Source of the DNA: Candidatus Cloacimonadota bacterium
GTDB taxonomy: Bacteria > Cloacimonadota > Cloacimonadia > Cloacimonadales > Cloacimonadaceae
DNA length: 64,000 nucleotides
Assembly (NCBI GenBank): GCA_020532085.1
Contig: JAJBAV010000009.1
Span: 19,386 to 83,385 of the forward strand
Direction: 5' to 3'
Part shown: positions 1 to 8,758 of the stretch, piece by piece
Numbering within the stretch: position 1 is the stretch's first letter
How the letters are laid out: every line of letters begins with the position of its first letter
The notes under the pieces: generated by a model
The model's database searches: none
What the model was told of the DNA's origin: nothing
What the model saw: the letters and a program-made list of their open reading frames with translations, nothing else
Program-made: the position numbers and the translations under genes

Positions 1-387
1 ACCGAGATCATCTGCAGCCACGATCCGCAGTCCCGGGGTGGCTGGACACCTGACGAACGCAAGGTGAAAGGTACCATCCACTGGGTGAGCGCGGCCCACG
101 CCATCGACGCCGAGATCCGGCTCTACGACCAGCTTTTCACCCTGGCCGATTTCAACGCCATGGAAGAGGGCAGGGATTACCACGATTACCTGGATCCGAA
201 TTCGCTGAAAGTGCTCTCCGGCTGCAAGCTGGAGCCTTCCCTGGCCGCGGCTGAGCCGGGAGACAGATTCCAGTTCATGCGGCAGGGATATTTCTGCGCG
301 GATGACGATTCCACCCGGGAAAAACCTGTCTTCAACCGCATCGTGACCCTCAAGGACAGTTGGGCCAAGCAGAGCAAAAAAGGTTGA
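1..387 (+). CDS. glnS: Glutamine--tRNA ligase, C-terminal part (5' end outside window)
   Basis: Charges tRNA-Gln with glutamine in the cytoplasm. The frame is open from base 1, so the gene enters from upstream; a GTG at 64 is internal and not the start. The visible 128 residues are the anticodon-binding beta-barrel region of class I GlnRS. They include GRKVKG-like '[13 protein letters not shown]', 'RLYDQLF', 'DPNSL', 'EPSLA', '[13 protein letters not shown]' and the final '[13 protein letters not shown]', in the order known from GlnRS. The Rossmann catalytic core and HIGH/KMSKS motifs lie outside the window. GlnRS in a bacterium implies direct glutaminylation, at least as one route. Confidence 0.93.
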   Translation, partial: TEIICSHDPQSRGGWTPDERKVKGTIHWVSAAHAIDAEIRLYDQLFTLADFNAMEEGRDYHDYLDPNSLKVLSGCKLEPSLAAAEPGDRFQFMRQGYFCADDDSTREKPVFNRIVTLKDSWAKQSKKG

Positions 388-481
388 GGGGATCCTCCCG
401 GGAGGGAGTATCATCTGCGGACGGAGCCATCCCCAAAAGGGAGTTCCGCGGCTTTACGGAAAACACATTCCGGGAGGAAGA

Positions 482-1060
482 ATGAACAAACTAGCGATTA
501 TGATCGCCATACTGGCCCTGGCGGCGCTGCCGGCCTGGGCGGAAGCGGGCTGGGCCACGCTGAACAGCGCTGAACACGGTTTCAGCCTGGATTATCCTGA
601 TGACTGGGACGCGCAGATCAATGAAGACGCCCTGCTGGCCCTCAGCAAACTGGAAGCCGACCTGCCGCTGGTGATCGCCGTAGCCGCGGAAGCTGATTCC
701 ACCAGCGCGGAAGAGGGGATCATGCCCGCCTACCTGGAAGCCGAGATGGCTTCCCTGGAACAAGAGATCTCCGCCTTGGGATTTGGAGATGCGGTTACCT
801 TGGAACGCGGCTACAGCCAGGTGAACAACCTGCCCGCCTACGTGCTGGACCTCAAGCTCGATTTCATGGGCATGGCGGAAATGCGCATGTACAACGTGAT
901 CGTCGATCTGGGCCCCAGCCTGGTCTTGCTTTCCTTCTCCGGCGAAAACGGCGCCTACAATAACAACGCGGACATCTTTGCCAGGATGCGGAACAGCCTC
1001 AGGCCACTAAGCGATGGCCTGGAGCCTGCTCCAGCGCCTGAGGGTCAGGAAGAATATTGA
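482..1060 (+). CDS. Secreted PsbP/DcrB-like protein of unknown function
   Basis: A 192-residue protein with a clear N-terminal signal peptide (about residues 1-20, Ala-rich, probable cleavage after AWA). The mature part begins with 'HGFSLDYPDDWDAQ', the usual opening of PsbP/DcrB-like domains, which often starts with an aromatic-Tyr-Pro-Trp pattern. The end 'RMRNSLRPL' is also typical of that fold. A strong ribosome site (GGGAGGAAG) sits just before the ATG. The last 15 residues are Pro/Glu-rich and probably disordered. It follows glnS by 94 bases and converges with a minus-strand membrane gene 20 bases away. The fold call is by pattern only; the role is unknown. Confidence 0.6.
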   Translation: MNKLAIMIAILALAALPAWAEAGWATLNSAEHGFSLDYPDDWDAQINEDALLALSKLEADLPLVIAVAAEADSTSAEEGIMPAYLEAEMASLEQEISALGFGDAVTLERGYSQVNNLPAYVLDLKLDFMGMAEMRMYNVIVDLGPSLVLLSFSGENGAYNNNADIFARMRNSLRPLSDGLEPAPAPEGQEEY

Positions 1061-1080
1061 GCTAAACTGGTTGGATGCCC

Positions 1081-1485
1081 TCAACTGGGATTGGGGGTCG
1101 CCGGTTCTTCGGGCTGCCCGGGTTTATCCTGGGGCGGCTCTTTTTTATCCGCGGCTTTTTCCGGCTTGGGCATCGTGTACAGGGCTATTCCGCCCAAATT
1201 GCTGAAGATCATGGCAATGTCCGTGAGGGTGCTGCCCACGATGATCCCGGCGAACGAGGCGACAATGATGATGGAACCAAGCAGCCGGGGTCTGGTGGAG
1301 AAGGAAAGAAAGGCGAGGATGGTAATCAGGATGGCCAGGATGGCCGCCACTATGAAGAATTCCTGGGTGCTGCTGAACTCGTAGGTCCAGATGCCCTTGA
1401 TTTCTTTGGATAACAGTGATACCAGCGCTGCCGCCACCACGATGAGGCCGCCGAGCATGGCCAAAATGCTGCCAATGTATTTCAT
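1081..1485 (-). CDS. Small four-helix membrane protein, unknown function
   Basis: About 134 residues with four hydrophobic segments: roughly 4-25, 38-57, 62-80 and 83-105. A charged, Pro-rich cytoplasmic tail follows (Lys/Glu/Pro/Gln, about 25 residues). I place the start at 1485 because GGAG lies about 7 bases upstream. A longer frame to 1524 would add 13 residues with no ribosome site. I do not recognise a family. It converges with the PsbP-like gene, leaving about 20 bases between the two stops, with no visible terminator. Confidence 0.6.
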   Translation of the reverse strand: MKYIGSILAMLGGLIVVAAALVSLLSKEIKGIWTYEFSSTQEFFIVAAILAILITILAFLSFSTRPRLLGSIIIVASFAGIIVGSTLTDIAMIFSNLGGIALYTMPKPEKAADKKEPPQDKPGQPEEPATPNPS

Positions 1486-1621
1486 GTTTGCTCCAGTTTT
1501 CAATTTTCCCCCATTAAACTTCAAGTCCCCGTAATGTCAACAGAATTTTCTTTCCGAGGGCGCGCAAAAAAGAGGTGGACAGAATTTCCAGCCTGCAAAA
1601 AGCTGATACCGGGAGGAAAAA

Positions 1622-1870
1622 ATGAAGTACAAAGTGATCCTGATCAAGATCGACCACCGCAGCACGGAAGCCGCGATCGTGCAAAACATCCTCACGGAAT
1701 ACGGCTGCAACATCAAGGTGCGGCTCGGCTTGCACGAGGTTTCCAAGGAATTCTGCGCCAACGACGGCCTGATCGTGTTGGAAGTGGAAGGCGACAAGCG
1801 GAAACTGAACACCATCGTGAAAAAACTCAACGCGGTGGAGTATGTGGAAGCGCAGTTGATCGAGATGTAA
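1622..1870 (+). CDS. Small ACT-like protein, similar in layout to iron-only hydrogenase regulator TM1266
   Basis: An 82-residue cytoplasmic protein preceded by a strong GGGAGGAAAAA ribosome site. The pattern 'KVILIKIDHRS', then 'QNILTEYGCNIKVRLGLHEV', then 'DGLIVLEVEG', then 'LNAVEYVEAQLIEM' is a beta-alpha-beta-beta-alpha-beta ACT-like fold. It matches the size and strand order of the TM1266/NikR-C-like family, which is often encoded with [FeFe]-hydrogenase genes. Those proteins are thought to be small regulators. No hydrogenase gene lies in this window, so the functional link is only by family resemblance. Confidence 0.6.
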   Translation: MKYKVILIKIDHRSTEAAIVQNILTEYGCNIKVRLGLHEVSKEFCANDGLIVLEVEGDKRKLNTIVKKLNAVEYVEAQLIEM

Positions 1871-2070
1871 GCGTTCCCCTTCGGGGGCAACCAGCGTATC
1901 CGGCGCTCAGCCTGGAACCCCATCCTTGCAAGCATTGCGGGGATGAGGCCCGGTTCGGCGCCTGATCTTTTATCCAGCCGAAAAGCGGGGCAGATGGGGC
2001 TTGGACGGCGTTAATGGCTCTTGCGCCCGCCAGCTTGGGCCTCAAACCGCTTCAGGCAAGAGGGGCGGAC

Positions 2071-3675
2071 TTACTGGCTCAGTTTGGAATCTGTGATCTC
2101 GATGAAGCGGGCAAGGTTTTTATCCAGGTTTTTAAGGTCTTCCAGGGTCTGGCGTTTGATCTCCACTTTGGTGGGCGCTTCGCTGGCCAGCTGCTCCAGT
2201 TCCAGGCGCGGCGTCTGGGTGAAGAATTCCGCCAGGATCTTCGTGATCTCATCCTTGTAGTCTGCCAGGGTCTTGAAATTGGTGCTGCCGGTAACTTTGA
2301 GCAGCAGCTTGAAACCTTCCTTCACTTCGCAGCTGGAGGTGCCGAGCGCGATCCCGGAGGTGCTGCTTTCCTTCTTGACCCGGGCCTTGATCCGGTCCCA
2401 GACCTTGTCCAGGTTGGCTTGGTTGAACTCCAGTTTGTTGCTGGGAGCGGGTTCGGCGGTCCGCGCGGGTTCCGGCTTTTTTTCCGGGCCGGGTGTCGGT
2501 GCCGGTCTGGCCGCCGGAGAAAGGGAGATGCTGGCCGGGGCAGAGGACACGGTGCCGGAAGAGAGCTTGGCGATCAACTGGGCCACATCCTCCATCTCAT
2601 CCAGCTTGCAGAGCTTGAGCATCATCAGTTCGAAGATCAGATAAGGGTTTCCGCTGCTCTTGATCTCGTTTCGGGCCTGCATCAGCATGCTCATGATGTA
2701 GAGCAGGTTTTCCCGGCTGAAGAGGGCTGCGATCTCGTCGTAGAGAGGATATTCCTCACTGGTGACCTCGCTGGGCGACATCCCTATCTTGCGCAGGATC
2801 ACGATGCGGACGAATTCCATCATGTTGTTCAGAAATTCCTGCAGGTCCACGCCTTCCTCAAATATGGACTGCAGCCTTTCCAGCAGGGCGGAGTTTTCCC
2901 TCGCCTGGATCAGCCGCAGCAGTTCGCAGTAGATCTGGGTGGGGATGAGGCCGAAGATCTCGCGCACCTTGTCGATGCTGACTTTGTTTTGGCAGTAGGA
3001 AAGCACCTGGTCGGTCAGCGACAAAGCGTCGCGCAGGCTGCCGTCGGCCTTGCGGGCGATCATGTGCAGCGATTCCGCGTCGATCTCGATGTTTTCCTCC
3101 CGCATCAGCTCCTTGAGCCGTTTCACGATGGAATCGATCGGGATGCGCTTGAAATCGTAGCGCTGGCAGCGGGAGATGATGGTGGCCGGAACCTTGAAGG
3201 GTTCGGTGGTGGCAAAGATGAAGAGCACGTTTTCCGGCGGTTCCTCCAGAGTTTTGAGCAGGGCGTTGAACGCGCTTTTGGAGAGCATGTGCACTTCGTC
3301 GATGATATAGATCTTCCAGGGTGACTGGCTGGGGGCGTAAAGCAGCTCGCGCTGCAGCTCGCGGATGTCGTCCACCCCGGTGTTCGAGGCGCCGTCGATC
3401 TCGATCACGTCCGAAGACGTACCGGCCGCGATCTCCAGGCAGTTGTGGCATTTGTTGCAGGGGGTGACGGTGGGCCCTTCCACGCAGTTTAGGTTTTTGG
3501 CCAGGATGCGGGCCATGGAAGTTTTTCCCACTCCCCGCGGCCCGGTGAAAAGATAGGCGTGGGCGATGCGGTTGCTGAGAATGGCATTGTGCAGTATTTC
3601 GGTGATGTGTTCCTGCGCGTAAACCTCGCTGAAGGTTTGCGGGCGGTATTTTCTGGCAAGTACGATATAGCTCAT
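2071..3675 (-). CDS. dnaX: DNA polymerase III subunit gamma/tau
   Basis: Clamp-loader ATPase subunit of the replisome. The 534 residues hold 'GPRGVGKTSMAR' (Walker A, about residue 45), a four-Cys zinc site ('CVEGPTVTPCNKCHNC', about 64-79), 'IIDEVHML' (Walker B, about 123) and 'ISRCQRYDF' (SRC arginine-finger motif, about 166-174). After the clamp-loader domains comes a Pro/Ala/Glu linker (about 375-415) and a C-terminal tau-like domain. At 534 residues it is shorter than E. coli tau (643). I did not find an obvious A-rich slippery site. The start is supported by GGAG about 9 bases upstream. Confidence 0.96.
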   Translation of the reverse strand: MSYIVLARKYRPQTFSEVYAQEHITEILHNAILSNRIAHAYLFTGPRGVGKTSMARILAKNLNCVEGPTVTPCNKCHNCLEIAAGTSSDVIEIDGASNTGVDDIRELQRELLYAPSQSPWKIYIIDEVHMLSKSAFNALLKTLEEPPENVLFIFATTEPFKVPATIISRCQRYDFKRIPIDSIVKRLKELMREENIEIDAESLHMIARKADGSLRDALSLTDQVLSYCQNKVSIDKVREIFGLIPTQIYCELLRLIQARENSALLERLQSIFEEGVDLQEFLNNMMEFVRIVILRKIGMSPSEVTSEEYPLYDEIAALFSRENLLYIMSMLMQARNEIKSSGNPYLIFELMMLKLCKLDEMEDVAQLIAKLSSGTVSSAPASISLSPAARPAPTPGPEKKPEPARTAEPAPSNKLEFNQANLDKVWDRIKARVKKESSTSGIALGTSSCEVKEGFKLLLKVTGSTNFKTLADYKDEITKILAEFFTQTPRLELEQLASEAPTKVEIKRQTLEDLKNLDKNLARFIEITDSKLSQ

Positions 3676-3818
3676 CTGTGCTCCGTCGTCATTCTTTTTC
3701 AGCCCGGTCTTTCAGGCAAGCATTTTCTGCTGGACAAATTCAGCCGCTTCATTTATGGGGATTCTACCCGGCCGTTGCCGGGACAATCCTTTTAAATGAT
3801 TAGCTGTGAGGTTTAGAG

Positions 3819-5042
3819 ATGAAACTGGAAGGAAAAGTGGTGATCGCCCAGGGCGGAGGCCCGACGGCCGTGATCAACCAGTCTTTGGTGGGGGTAACCC
3901 TGGAGGCAAGGAAATTTCAGCAGGTCACACGGGTTTACGGAGCGCTTTACGGCGTGCAGGGCATCGTGAACGAACAGTTCATCGATCTCACCCAGGAAAC
4001 CACGCACAATCTGGAACAGGTGGCCGACACACCCTCCTCGGCGCTGCTTTCCACGCGCGACAAACCGGACGAACAGTACTGCCGCGAGATCTTCCGGGTG
4101 CTCAAAGCCCATGACGTCCGCTATTTCTTCTATATCGGCGGCAACGATTCCGCCGATACCGTGCGCATCGTGAATGAACAGGCCAACCAGGCCGATTACG
4201 AGTTCCGCGCCATCCACATTCCCAAAACCATCGACAACGACCTCGTGCTCAGCGATCACACCCCTGGCTACGGTTCCGCGGCCAGATTCGTGGCCTCGGC
4301 CTTCACCGGGGTGAACCTGGACAACCGCGCCCTGCCCGGAGTCTACATCGGTGTGGTGATGGGGCGTCACGCCGGTTTTCTCACTGCCGCGGCGGCCCTG
4401 GCCCAAAAGTATCCCGATGACGGCCCCCATCTGGTTTACCTGCCCGAACGGCCCTTCAAACAGGAAAATTTCCTGGCCGACGTGAAACGCGTTTACGACC
4501 AATTCGGACGCTGCGTGATCGCCGTTTCGGAGGGGATCGTGGACGAACACGGCACGCCCATGATGACCATTCTCACCAAAAACAGCGAAACCGACGCCCA
4601 CGGCAACGTGCAGCTTTCCGGCACCGGAATGCTGGGCGACCTCCTCGGTGACCTGGTGAAGGAAAAACTGCAGATCAAGCGCGTGCGCTCCGACACCTTT
4701 GGCTATCTGCAGCGTTCTTTCATGGGCTGCGTTTCGGATGTGGACCAGCGCGAGGCCCGCGAGGTGGGCGAACGCGCCGCCCATTACGCCATCTGGTACA
4801 ATCTGGACGGCTCCATCTCCATCCAGCGCACGGGATTTTACTCCGTGAACTACCAGCTGGAAAAGCTGGCTGACGTCGCCCGCAAAACCCGCCACATGCC
4901 TGATGAATACATCAATTCCAGCGGCAACGGGATCACCGACGAATTCAAGTATTACCTGCGACCGCTGCTCGGCTCCGGTTTCGCCTCCGCGCACAGGCTC
5001 CGCGCCCCCAGGGTGGCAAAATTGCTTAAGGGAAACACTTGA
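3819..5042 (+). CDS. pfp: Pyrophosphate-dependent 6-phosphofructokinase
   Basis: Interconverts fructose 6-phosphate and fructose 1,6-bisphosphate using PPi. The 407 residues begin with 'GGGPTAVINQSLVG' and contain 'GGNDSADT' and 'PKTIDNDL' and 'MGRHAGFL'. In ATP-dependent enzymes the two discriminating sites are Gly (GGDGS and PGTIDND). Here they are Asp and Lys, the combination known for PPi-dependent enzymes, so PPi use is well supported. The first position of the loop is Asn instead of the usual Asp (GGND, not GGDD). The start has GAGG about 8 bases upstream. It lies 58 bases before glutamate dehydrogenase on the same strand. Confidence 0.92.
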   Translation: MKLEGKVVIAQGGGPTAVINQSLVGVTLEARKFQQVTRVYGALYGVQGIVNEQFIDLTQETTHNLEQVADTPSSALLSTRDKPDEQYCREIFRVLKAHDVRYFFYIGGNDSADTVRIVNEQANQADYEFRAIHIPKTIDNDLVLSDHTPGYGSAARFVASAFTGVNLDNRALPGVYIGVVMGRHAGFLTAAAALAQKYPDDGPHLVYLPERPFKQENFLADVKRVYDQFGRCVIAVSEGIVDEHGTPMMTILTKNSETDAHGNVQLSGTGMLGDLLGDLVKEKLQIKRVRSDTFGYLQRSFMGCVSDVDQREAREVGERAAHYAIWYNLDGSISIQRTGFYSVNYQLEKLADVARKTRHMPDEYINSSGNGITDEFKYYLRPLLGSGFASAHRLRAPRVAKLLKGNT

Positions 5043-5100
5043 CATTAAGTCGCGCAATAAAAAAGTGGTTTAAAAAACAAATACAGACATGGAGGAAACC

Positions 5101-6438
5101 ATGACCTTTCAGGAATTCATGGACAAAGTCGCCGCCAAGAATCCGGGCCAACCGGAATTTTTGCAGGCGGTAAAAGAAGTTGTCGAAACCATTTGGGACG
5201 TCTACCAAGACAACCCGCGCTTTGTGAAAGCGAACATTCTGGAACGCTTGGTCGAGCCGGAACGCACGATCATGTTTCGCGTGCCCTGGATGGATGACAA
5301 GGGTGAAGTTCATGTGCAGCGCGGCTACCGCGTGCAGTTCAACAGCGCCATTGGCCCCTACAAGGGCGGCCTGCGCTTCCACCCCAGCGTGAACCTCTCA
5401 ATTTTGAAGTTCCTCGGTTTCGAGCAGATCTTCAAAAACAGCCTCACCACCCTCCCCATGGGCGGCGGCAAAGGCGGTTCGGATTTTGACGCCAAAGGCA
5501 AATCCGACGCCGAGATCATGCGTTTCTGCCAATCTTTCATGGCTGAGCTTTACCGCCATATCGGTCCGAACACGGACGTTCCCGCCGGCGACATCGGTGT
5601 GGGCGGCCGCGAGATCGGCTATCTGTATGGTTACTATAGAAAGCTGGTGAACGAATTCACCGGCGTGCTCACCGGCAAAGGCCGTACCTGGGGCGGAAGC
5701 CTCATCCGTCCTGAAGCCACCGGCTTCGGCGTTGTCTATTTCGCCGAGGAAATGCTCAAGACCCAGGGCAAGAGCTTCGAAGGGCTGCGCGTGGCGCTGT
5801 CCGGCTTTGGCAACGTCGCCTGGGGCGCTGCCCAGAAGATCAACGAACTGGGCGGCAAGGTTGTCACCCTCTCCGGTCCAGACGGCTACATCTACGATGA
5901 GGACGGCGTTTCCGGCGAAAAGATCGACTATCTGCTCGAGCTCCGCGCTTCCAACAACGACCGCGTGATCGATTACGCGCAGGTCTTCCCCAAAGCCAAA
6001 TTCATCGAAGGCAAGCGTCCCTGGGAAGTTCCGGTGGATGTGGCCATCCCCTGCGCCACCCAGAACGAACTGGATGTGGAAGATGCCAAAAACCTCGTGA
6101 AGAATGGCTGCTTCTGCGTTACCGAAGCCGCGAACATGCCCTGCACTCCGGAAGCGGTGGAAGTGTTCATGAACGCCAAGATCCTCTTCGCGCCAGGCAA
6201 AGCCGCCAACGCCGGCGGTGTGGCCACTAGCGGACTGGAAATGACCCAGAACTCCATGCGCCTCGGCTGGGACCGCGAAGAAGTGGACGCCCGCCTGCAC
6301 TCCATCATGAAGAACATCCACGAAGCCTGCCGGGACAACGGCAAACAGGCCGACGGCTATGTGAACTATGTGAAAGGCGCCAACGTTGCCGGCTTCCTGA
6401 AAGTCGCCAACGCCATGTGCGATCAGGGTCTTATCTAA
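5101..6438 (+). CDS. gdhA: Glutamate dehydrogenase (hexameric, NADP-type family)
   Basis: Reversible oxidative deamination of glutamate to 2-oxoglutarate and ammonia, central to amino-acid fermentation. About 445 residues, the normal length for this family. Seen: 'GPYKGGLRFHPSV' (substrate loop), 'PMGGGKGGSDFD' (catalytic Lys region), 'VPAGDIGVGGREIGYL' and the Rossmann 'LSGFGNVAWGAA'. I choose the ATG at 5101, because the GGAGG at 5091-5095 would be inside the frame if the ATG at 5089 were used. Coenzyme choice cannot be settled by eye. The gene ends in a clear intrinsic terminator 25 bases downstream. Confidence 0.95.
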   Translation: MTFQEFMDKVAAKNPGQPEFLQAVKEVVETIWDVYQDNPRFVKANILERLVEPERTIMFRVPWMDDKGEVHVQRGYRVQFNSAIGPYKGGLRFHPSVNLSILKFLGFEQIFKNSLTTLPMGGGKGGSDFDAKGKSDAEIMRFCQSFMAELYRHIGPNTDVPAGDIGVGGREIGYLYGYYRKLVNEFTGVLTGKGRTWGGSLIRPEATGFGVVYFAEEMLKTQGKSFEGLRVALSGFGNVAWGAAQKINELGGKVVTLSGPDGYIYDEDGVSGEKIDYLLELRASNNDRVIDYAQVFPKAKFIEGKRPWEVPVDVAIPCATQNELDVEDAKNLVKNGCFCVTEAANMPCTPEAVEVFMNAKILFAPGKAANAGGVATSGLEMTQNSMRLGWDREEVDARLHSIMKNIHEACRDNGKQADGYVNYVKGANVAGFLKVANAMCDQGLI

Positions 6439-6463
6439 ACAAACATAACGATCCCACATATCA

Positions 6464-6492
6464 CCCGGCTCCTCCGAGCCGGGTTTTCTTTT
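6464..6492 (+). terminator. Intrinsic terminator of gdhA
   Basis: A 7-bp GC-rich stem (CCCGGCT at 6464-6470 with AGCCGGG at 6477-6483) and a 6-base loop are followed by TTTTCTTTT. This is a standard rho-independent signal just after the gdhA stop. Confidence 0.9.
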
Positions 6493-6544
6493 ACCTGGAA
6501 TTCTGAACGTCCCGCCCTTTCCCCCCTCCCATCCGCCCCTTGTT

Positions 6545-6616
6545 CGCCTCCCGCCTAGTTCCCGCTTGACAGGCGGGAAGTCAGGGGGAGGCGTATGGGA
6601 AGTGAATGGGAAGTGG
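6545..6616. repeat. Dispersed GGGAAGTG repeat, copy 1
   Basis: Contains CGCCTCCCG, then AGTTCCC, a TTGA core, then GGGAAGTCAG and GGGAAGTGAATGGGA. The same order of blocks recurs at 63767-63838. The inner part can fold (TCCCGC...GCGGGA). The rest of the 6439-6755 gap holds the gdhA terminator and no supported gene. Confidence 0.6.
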
Positions 6617-6755
6617 CTTATGGCCGATCAGGCAGAAGCTGGAGCCATTCACGGCGAGAAGCTGATGGGGGCAGGGAAAGAAGAACCCCGGACCGTGTGA
6701 TCCGGGGGTTGATGATCTATGGCTGGGACAGTCTGTCAAGCTGCCCCGGAGCTGG

Positions 6756-8651
6756 TTATTTCATTAGGACGATACGTCCGTTCCTGAGCCTTCCGGCGCT
6801 GAACATCCGGTAGTAATAGACGCCGCTGTTGACCAGGTTGCCCTGGTTGTCGGTGCCGTCCCAACTGGCGTTGGCGATCCCGGCGGTGTCGGTGGTGAGG
6901 GCGAAGCTTTTCACCAGCTGGCCGCGGACGTTGTAGATGGCGAGGTCAACCCCGGCATCAGCTTTGCTTTGGATGCTGATCGCGGCATTGGTCTGGAAAG
7001 GATTGGGATGCACGCTCACAGAGATCTCTGCGGGTGCCACCTGGTCGTCGTTGTCCACTCCGATGCTTACCGTGACCACGTTGGAGGGGTTGGAGAGCAT
7101 CATGGGGTTGTTGAACAGCGTGCAGATCCAGTATTCGTGGGTTCCCGCGGGAACGTAGGTGTCCGAGAAGGTGAGGGTGTTCGGGTTCGTGATGGTGGAA
7201 ATGGTGAGGCCGTTGCGGTAGAGGCGGTAGCCTACCAAACCCTTGCCCTCAAAGTGTTCCGGGCGCTCCCAGGTGAGGGTCACGGTGCTGGGGGGAGTTA
7301 CGGTGGCCTGCAGATTCTGAGGCGCGGGCAATTCCTCGATGGGGATGGTGTAGGCACTCATGACCGCGGTTCCGGGCATGCCGTGCTGATCGACGGGAGT
7401 GACCTGGAAGGCGAGGGGGAAGCCCAGGTCTTCGACAGCGACGCTATATATGAGTTGATTGGCTCCGCCTATGGCCTGGGGCGTGTTGTTCACTATCCGG
7501 AACCATTGCAGGATCGAGCTGCCTTCGGTGTTGCCATCCGCGTCGTTGAAGCTGTAGGCCGCTGTGAGCTCCTGATTGATCACGGGTGGGCCGCTGACCG
7601 TCACATCGGTAGCAGTGGGGGCGGCGTTCATGAAGCCTGTCCCGGCGAGGGGGATGCTGATGTTGGGATGGTTGTAGAGGTTGCTGGTGATGGTCAGGGT
7701 GCCGGTGTAGGTTTGGGCGGCGGTGGGGGAGAAGCTGATGTTGGCGACCACAGAGGAAGTGCCGGGGATATTGAAAGTGGAAATGTCGGTGGAGAAGGCG
7801 GGGTTGTCGATGGAGATGGTTCCGCTGGCAGGGTCGGAGAGGAAATTGGTTATGGTGACGGGAGTCACGGAAGTGCCGCCCACGTACATGTCCGGGAAGG
7901 CCAGGTTGTCGGTGGAGACGGGATACGCGCCCACCAGTCCGGCCAGGGAATATTTCACGCCTTGCAATATTTCTTTGGAGGTCATGTTTTGAAGGAATAA
8001 AACCACCTCACAGTTGGCCAGGTTCCAGTTGGCACCGGGGGTGAAGGACAGGTTCACGGTTGTGGTCCCGCCGGTAGCCAGGTCGATGGCGGTCCCGTTC
8101 TGGTTGGGGGTCATGACGCGGTTGACGTTGTCCACCGTGGTTTGGTTGAACCAGACTTGGGGGATGCTCGATTCGGTGACAACCGCATGCAGTTTCACGT
8201 TGGTGTTGGTATCCGCCTCGGGTTTGGAAACTGTGACAGCCACTTGGAACTCGTTGTTCACTTGGGCGCCTTGGGCGCTGATGGTGAAATGTGCGGGCAC
8301 ATTCAGGCGCGCGTTCACCTTGGGCAGATAGTTTGAATACATGGAGCTGGTGTTGCTGCCACCCACCGAGGGATTGAGGCCGTCAAAGTAGGCGGTGGGG
8401 TAGCCGGTGATGCCGTAGAAGCTGTTGCGGGCATGGGAATAAGTGTTTGAATAGGCGTCGCCCTGATGATTCTTGATCACCGCGACGGCATGTCCGTTTT
8501 GCAGCAGGTCATGGCAGCCCATGGCCGCCCCCGGGCAGTAAGGACAGGTTATGTAGGTGCCAACTTCCACCACCACCAGGTTGCGCGGCACGGCGGTGAG
8601 GGTGGCCAGCAGGCCAAGCAGGGCCAATATCAATAAAAGGTTCCTTTTCAT
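6756..8651 (-). CDS. Secreted thioredoxin-fold (Omp28-like) protein with C-terminal sorting-type tail
   Basis: About 631 residues. A signal peptide covers about 1-21. Next comes a thioredoxin-like domain with a CxxC site in 'TYITCPYCPGAAMGC' and a cis-Pro-type segment 'GITGYPTAYFDG', the layout of Omp28-related proteins. The middle (about 230-340) is an Ig-like DUF1573/ASPM-SPD2-Hydin-type repeat ('FPDMYVGGTSVTPVTITN'). A fibronectin III-like domain follows at about 440-535. The end carries 'HPNPFQTNAAISI', 'YNVRGQLVKSF' and 'WDGTDNQGN', the Por-secretion/FlgD-like tail. Start 8651 has AAGGAG upstream. Possible periplasmic or surface redox role; the partner is unknown. Confidence 0.85.
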   Translation of the reverse strand: MKRNLLLILALLGLLATLTAVPRNLVVVEVGTYITCPYCPGAAMGCHDLLQNGHAVAVIKNHQGDAYSNTYSHARNSFYGITGYPTAYFDGLNPSVGGSNTSSMYSNYLPKVNARLNVPAHFTISAQGAQVNNEFQVAVTVSKPEADTNTNVKLHAVVTESSIPQVWFNQTTVDNVNRVMTPNQNGTAIDLATGGTTTVNLSFTPGANWNLANCEVVLFLQNMTSKEILQGVKYSLAGLVGAYPVSTDNLAFPDMYVGGTSVTPVTITNFLSDPASGTISIDNPAFSTDISTFNIPGTSSVVANISFSPTAAQTYTGTLTITSNLYNHPNISIPLAGTGFMNAAPTATDVTVSGPPVINQELTAAYSFNDADGNTEGSSILQWFRIVNNTPQAIGGANQLIYSVAVEDLGFPLAFQVTPVDQHGMPGTAVMSAYTIPIEELPAPQNLQATVTPPSTVTLTWERPEHFEGKGLVGYRLYRNGLTISTITNPNTLTFSDTYVPAGTHEYWICTLFNNPMMLSNPSNVVTVSIGVDNDDQVAPAEISVSVHPNPFQTNAAISIQSKADAGVDLAIYNVRGQLVKSFALTTDTAGIANASWDGTDNQGNLVNSGVYYYRMFSAGRLRNGRIVLMK

Positions 8652-8758
8652 CTTGATCTCCTTTGTTATGTACAAATCGAAAAACTTGTCATTCATTTCC
8701 TTCCAACTGCTGCCCCATATTTTGTCAAGACAATCCTGTGTGGCCTCCTAAAGACGAG

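Noticed and set aside
2014..3324. 436-codon plus-strand frame opposite dnaX
   Set aside because: Antisense shadow of dnaX with low-complexity His/Gln/Gly/Phe composition and no family motif.
3767..3782. CCCGGC/GCCGGG hairpin before the phosphofructokinase gene
   Set aside because: A good stem but without a T-run, and no gene on either strand ends there; not called a terminator.
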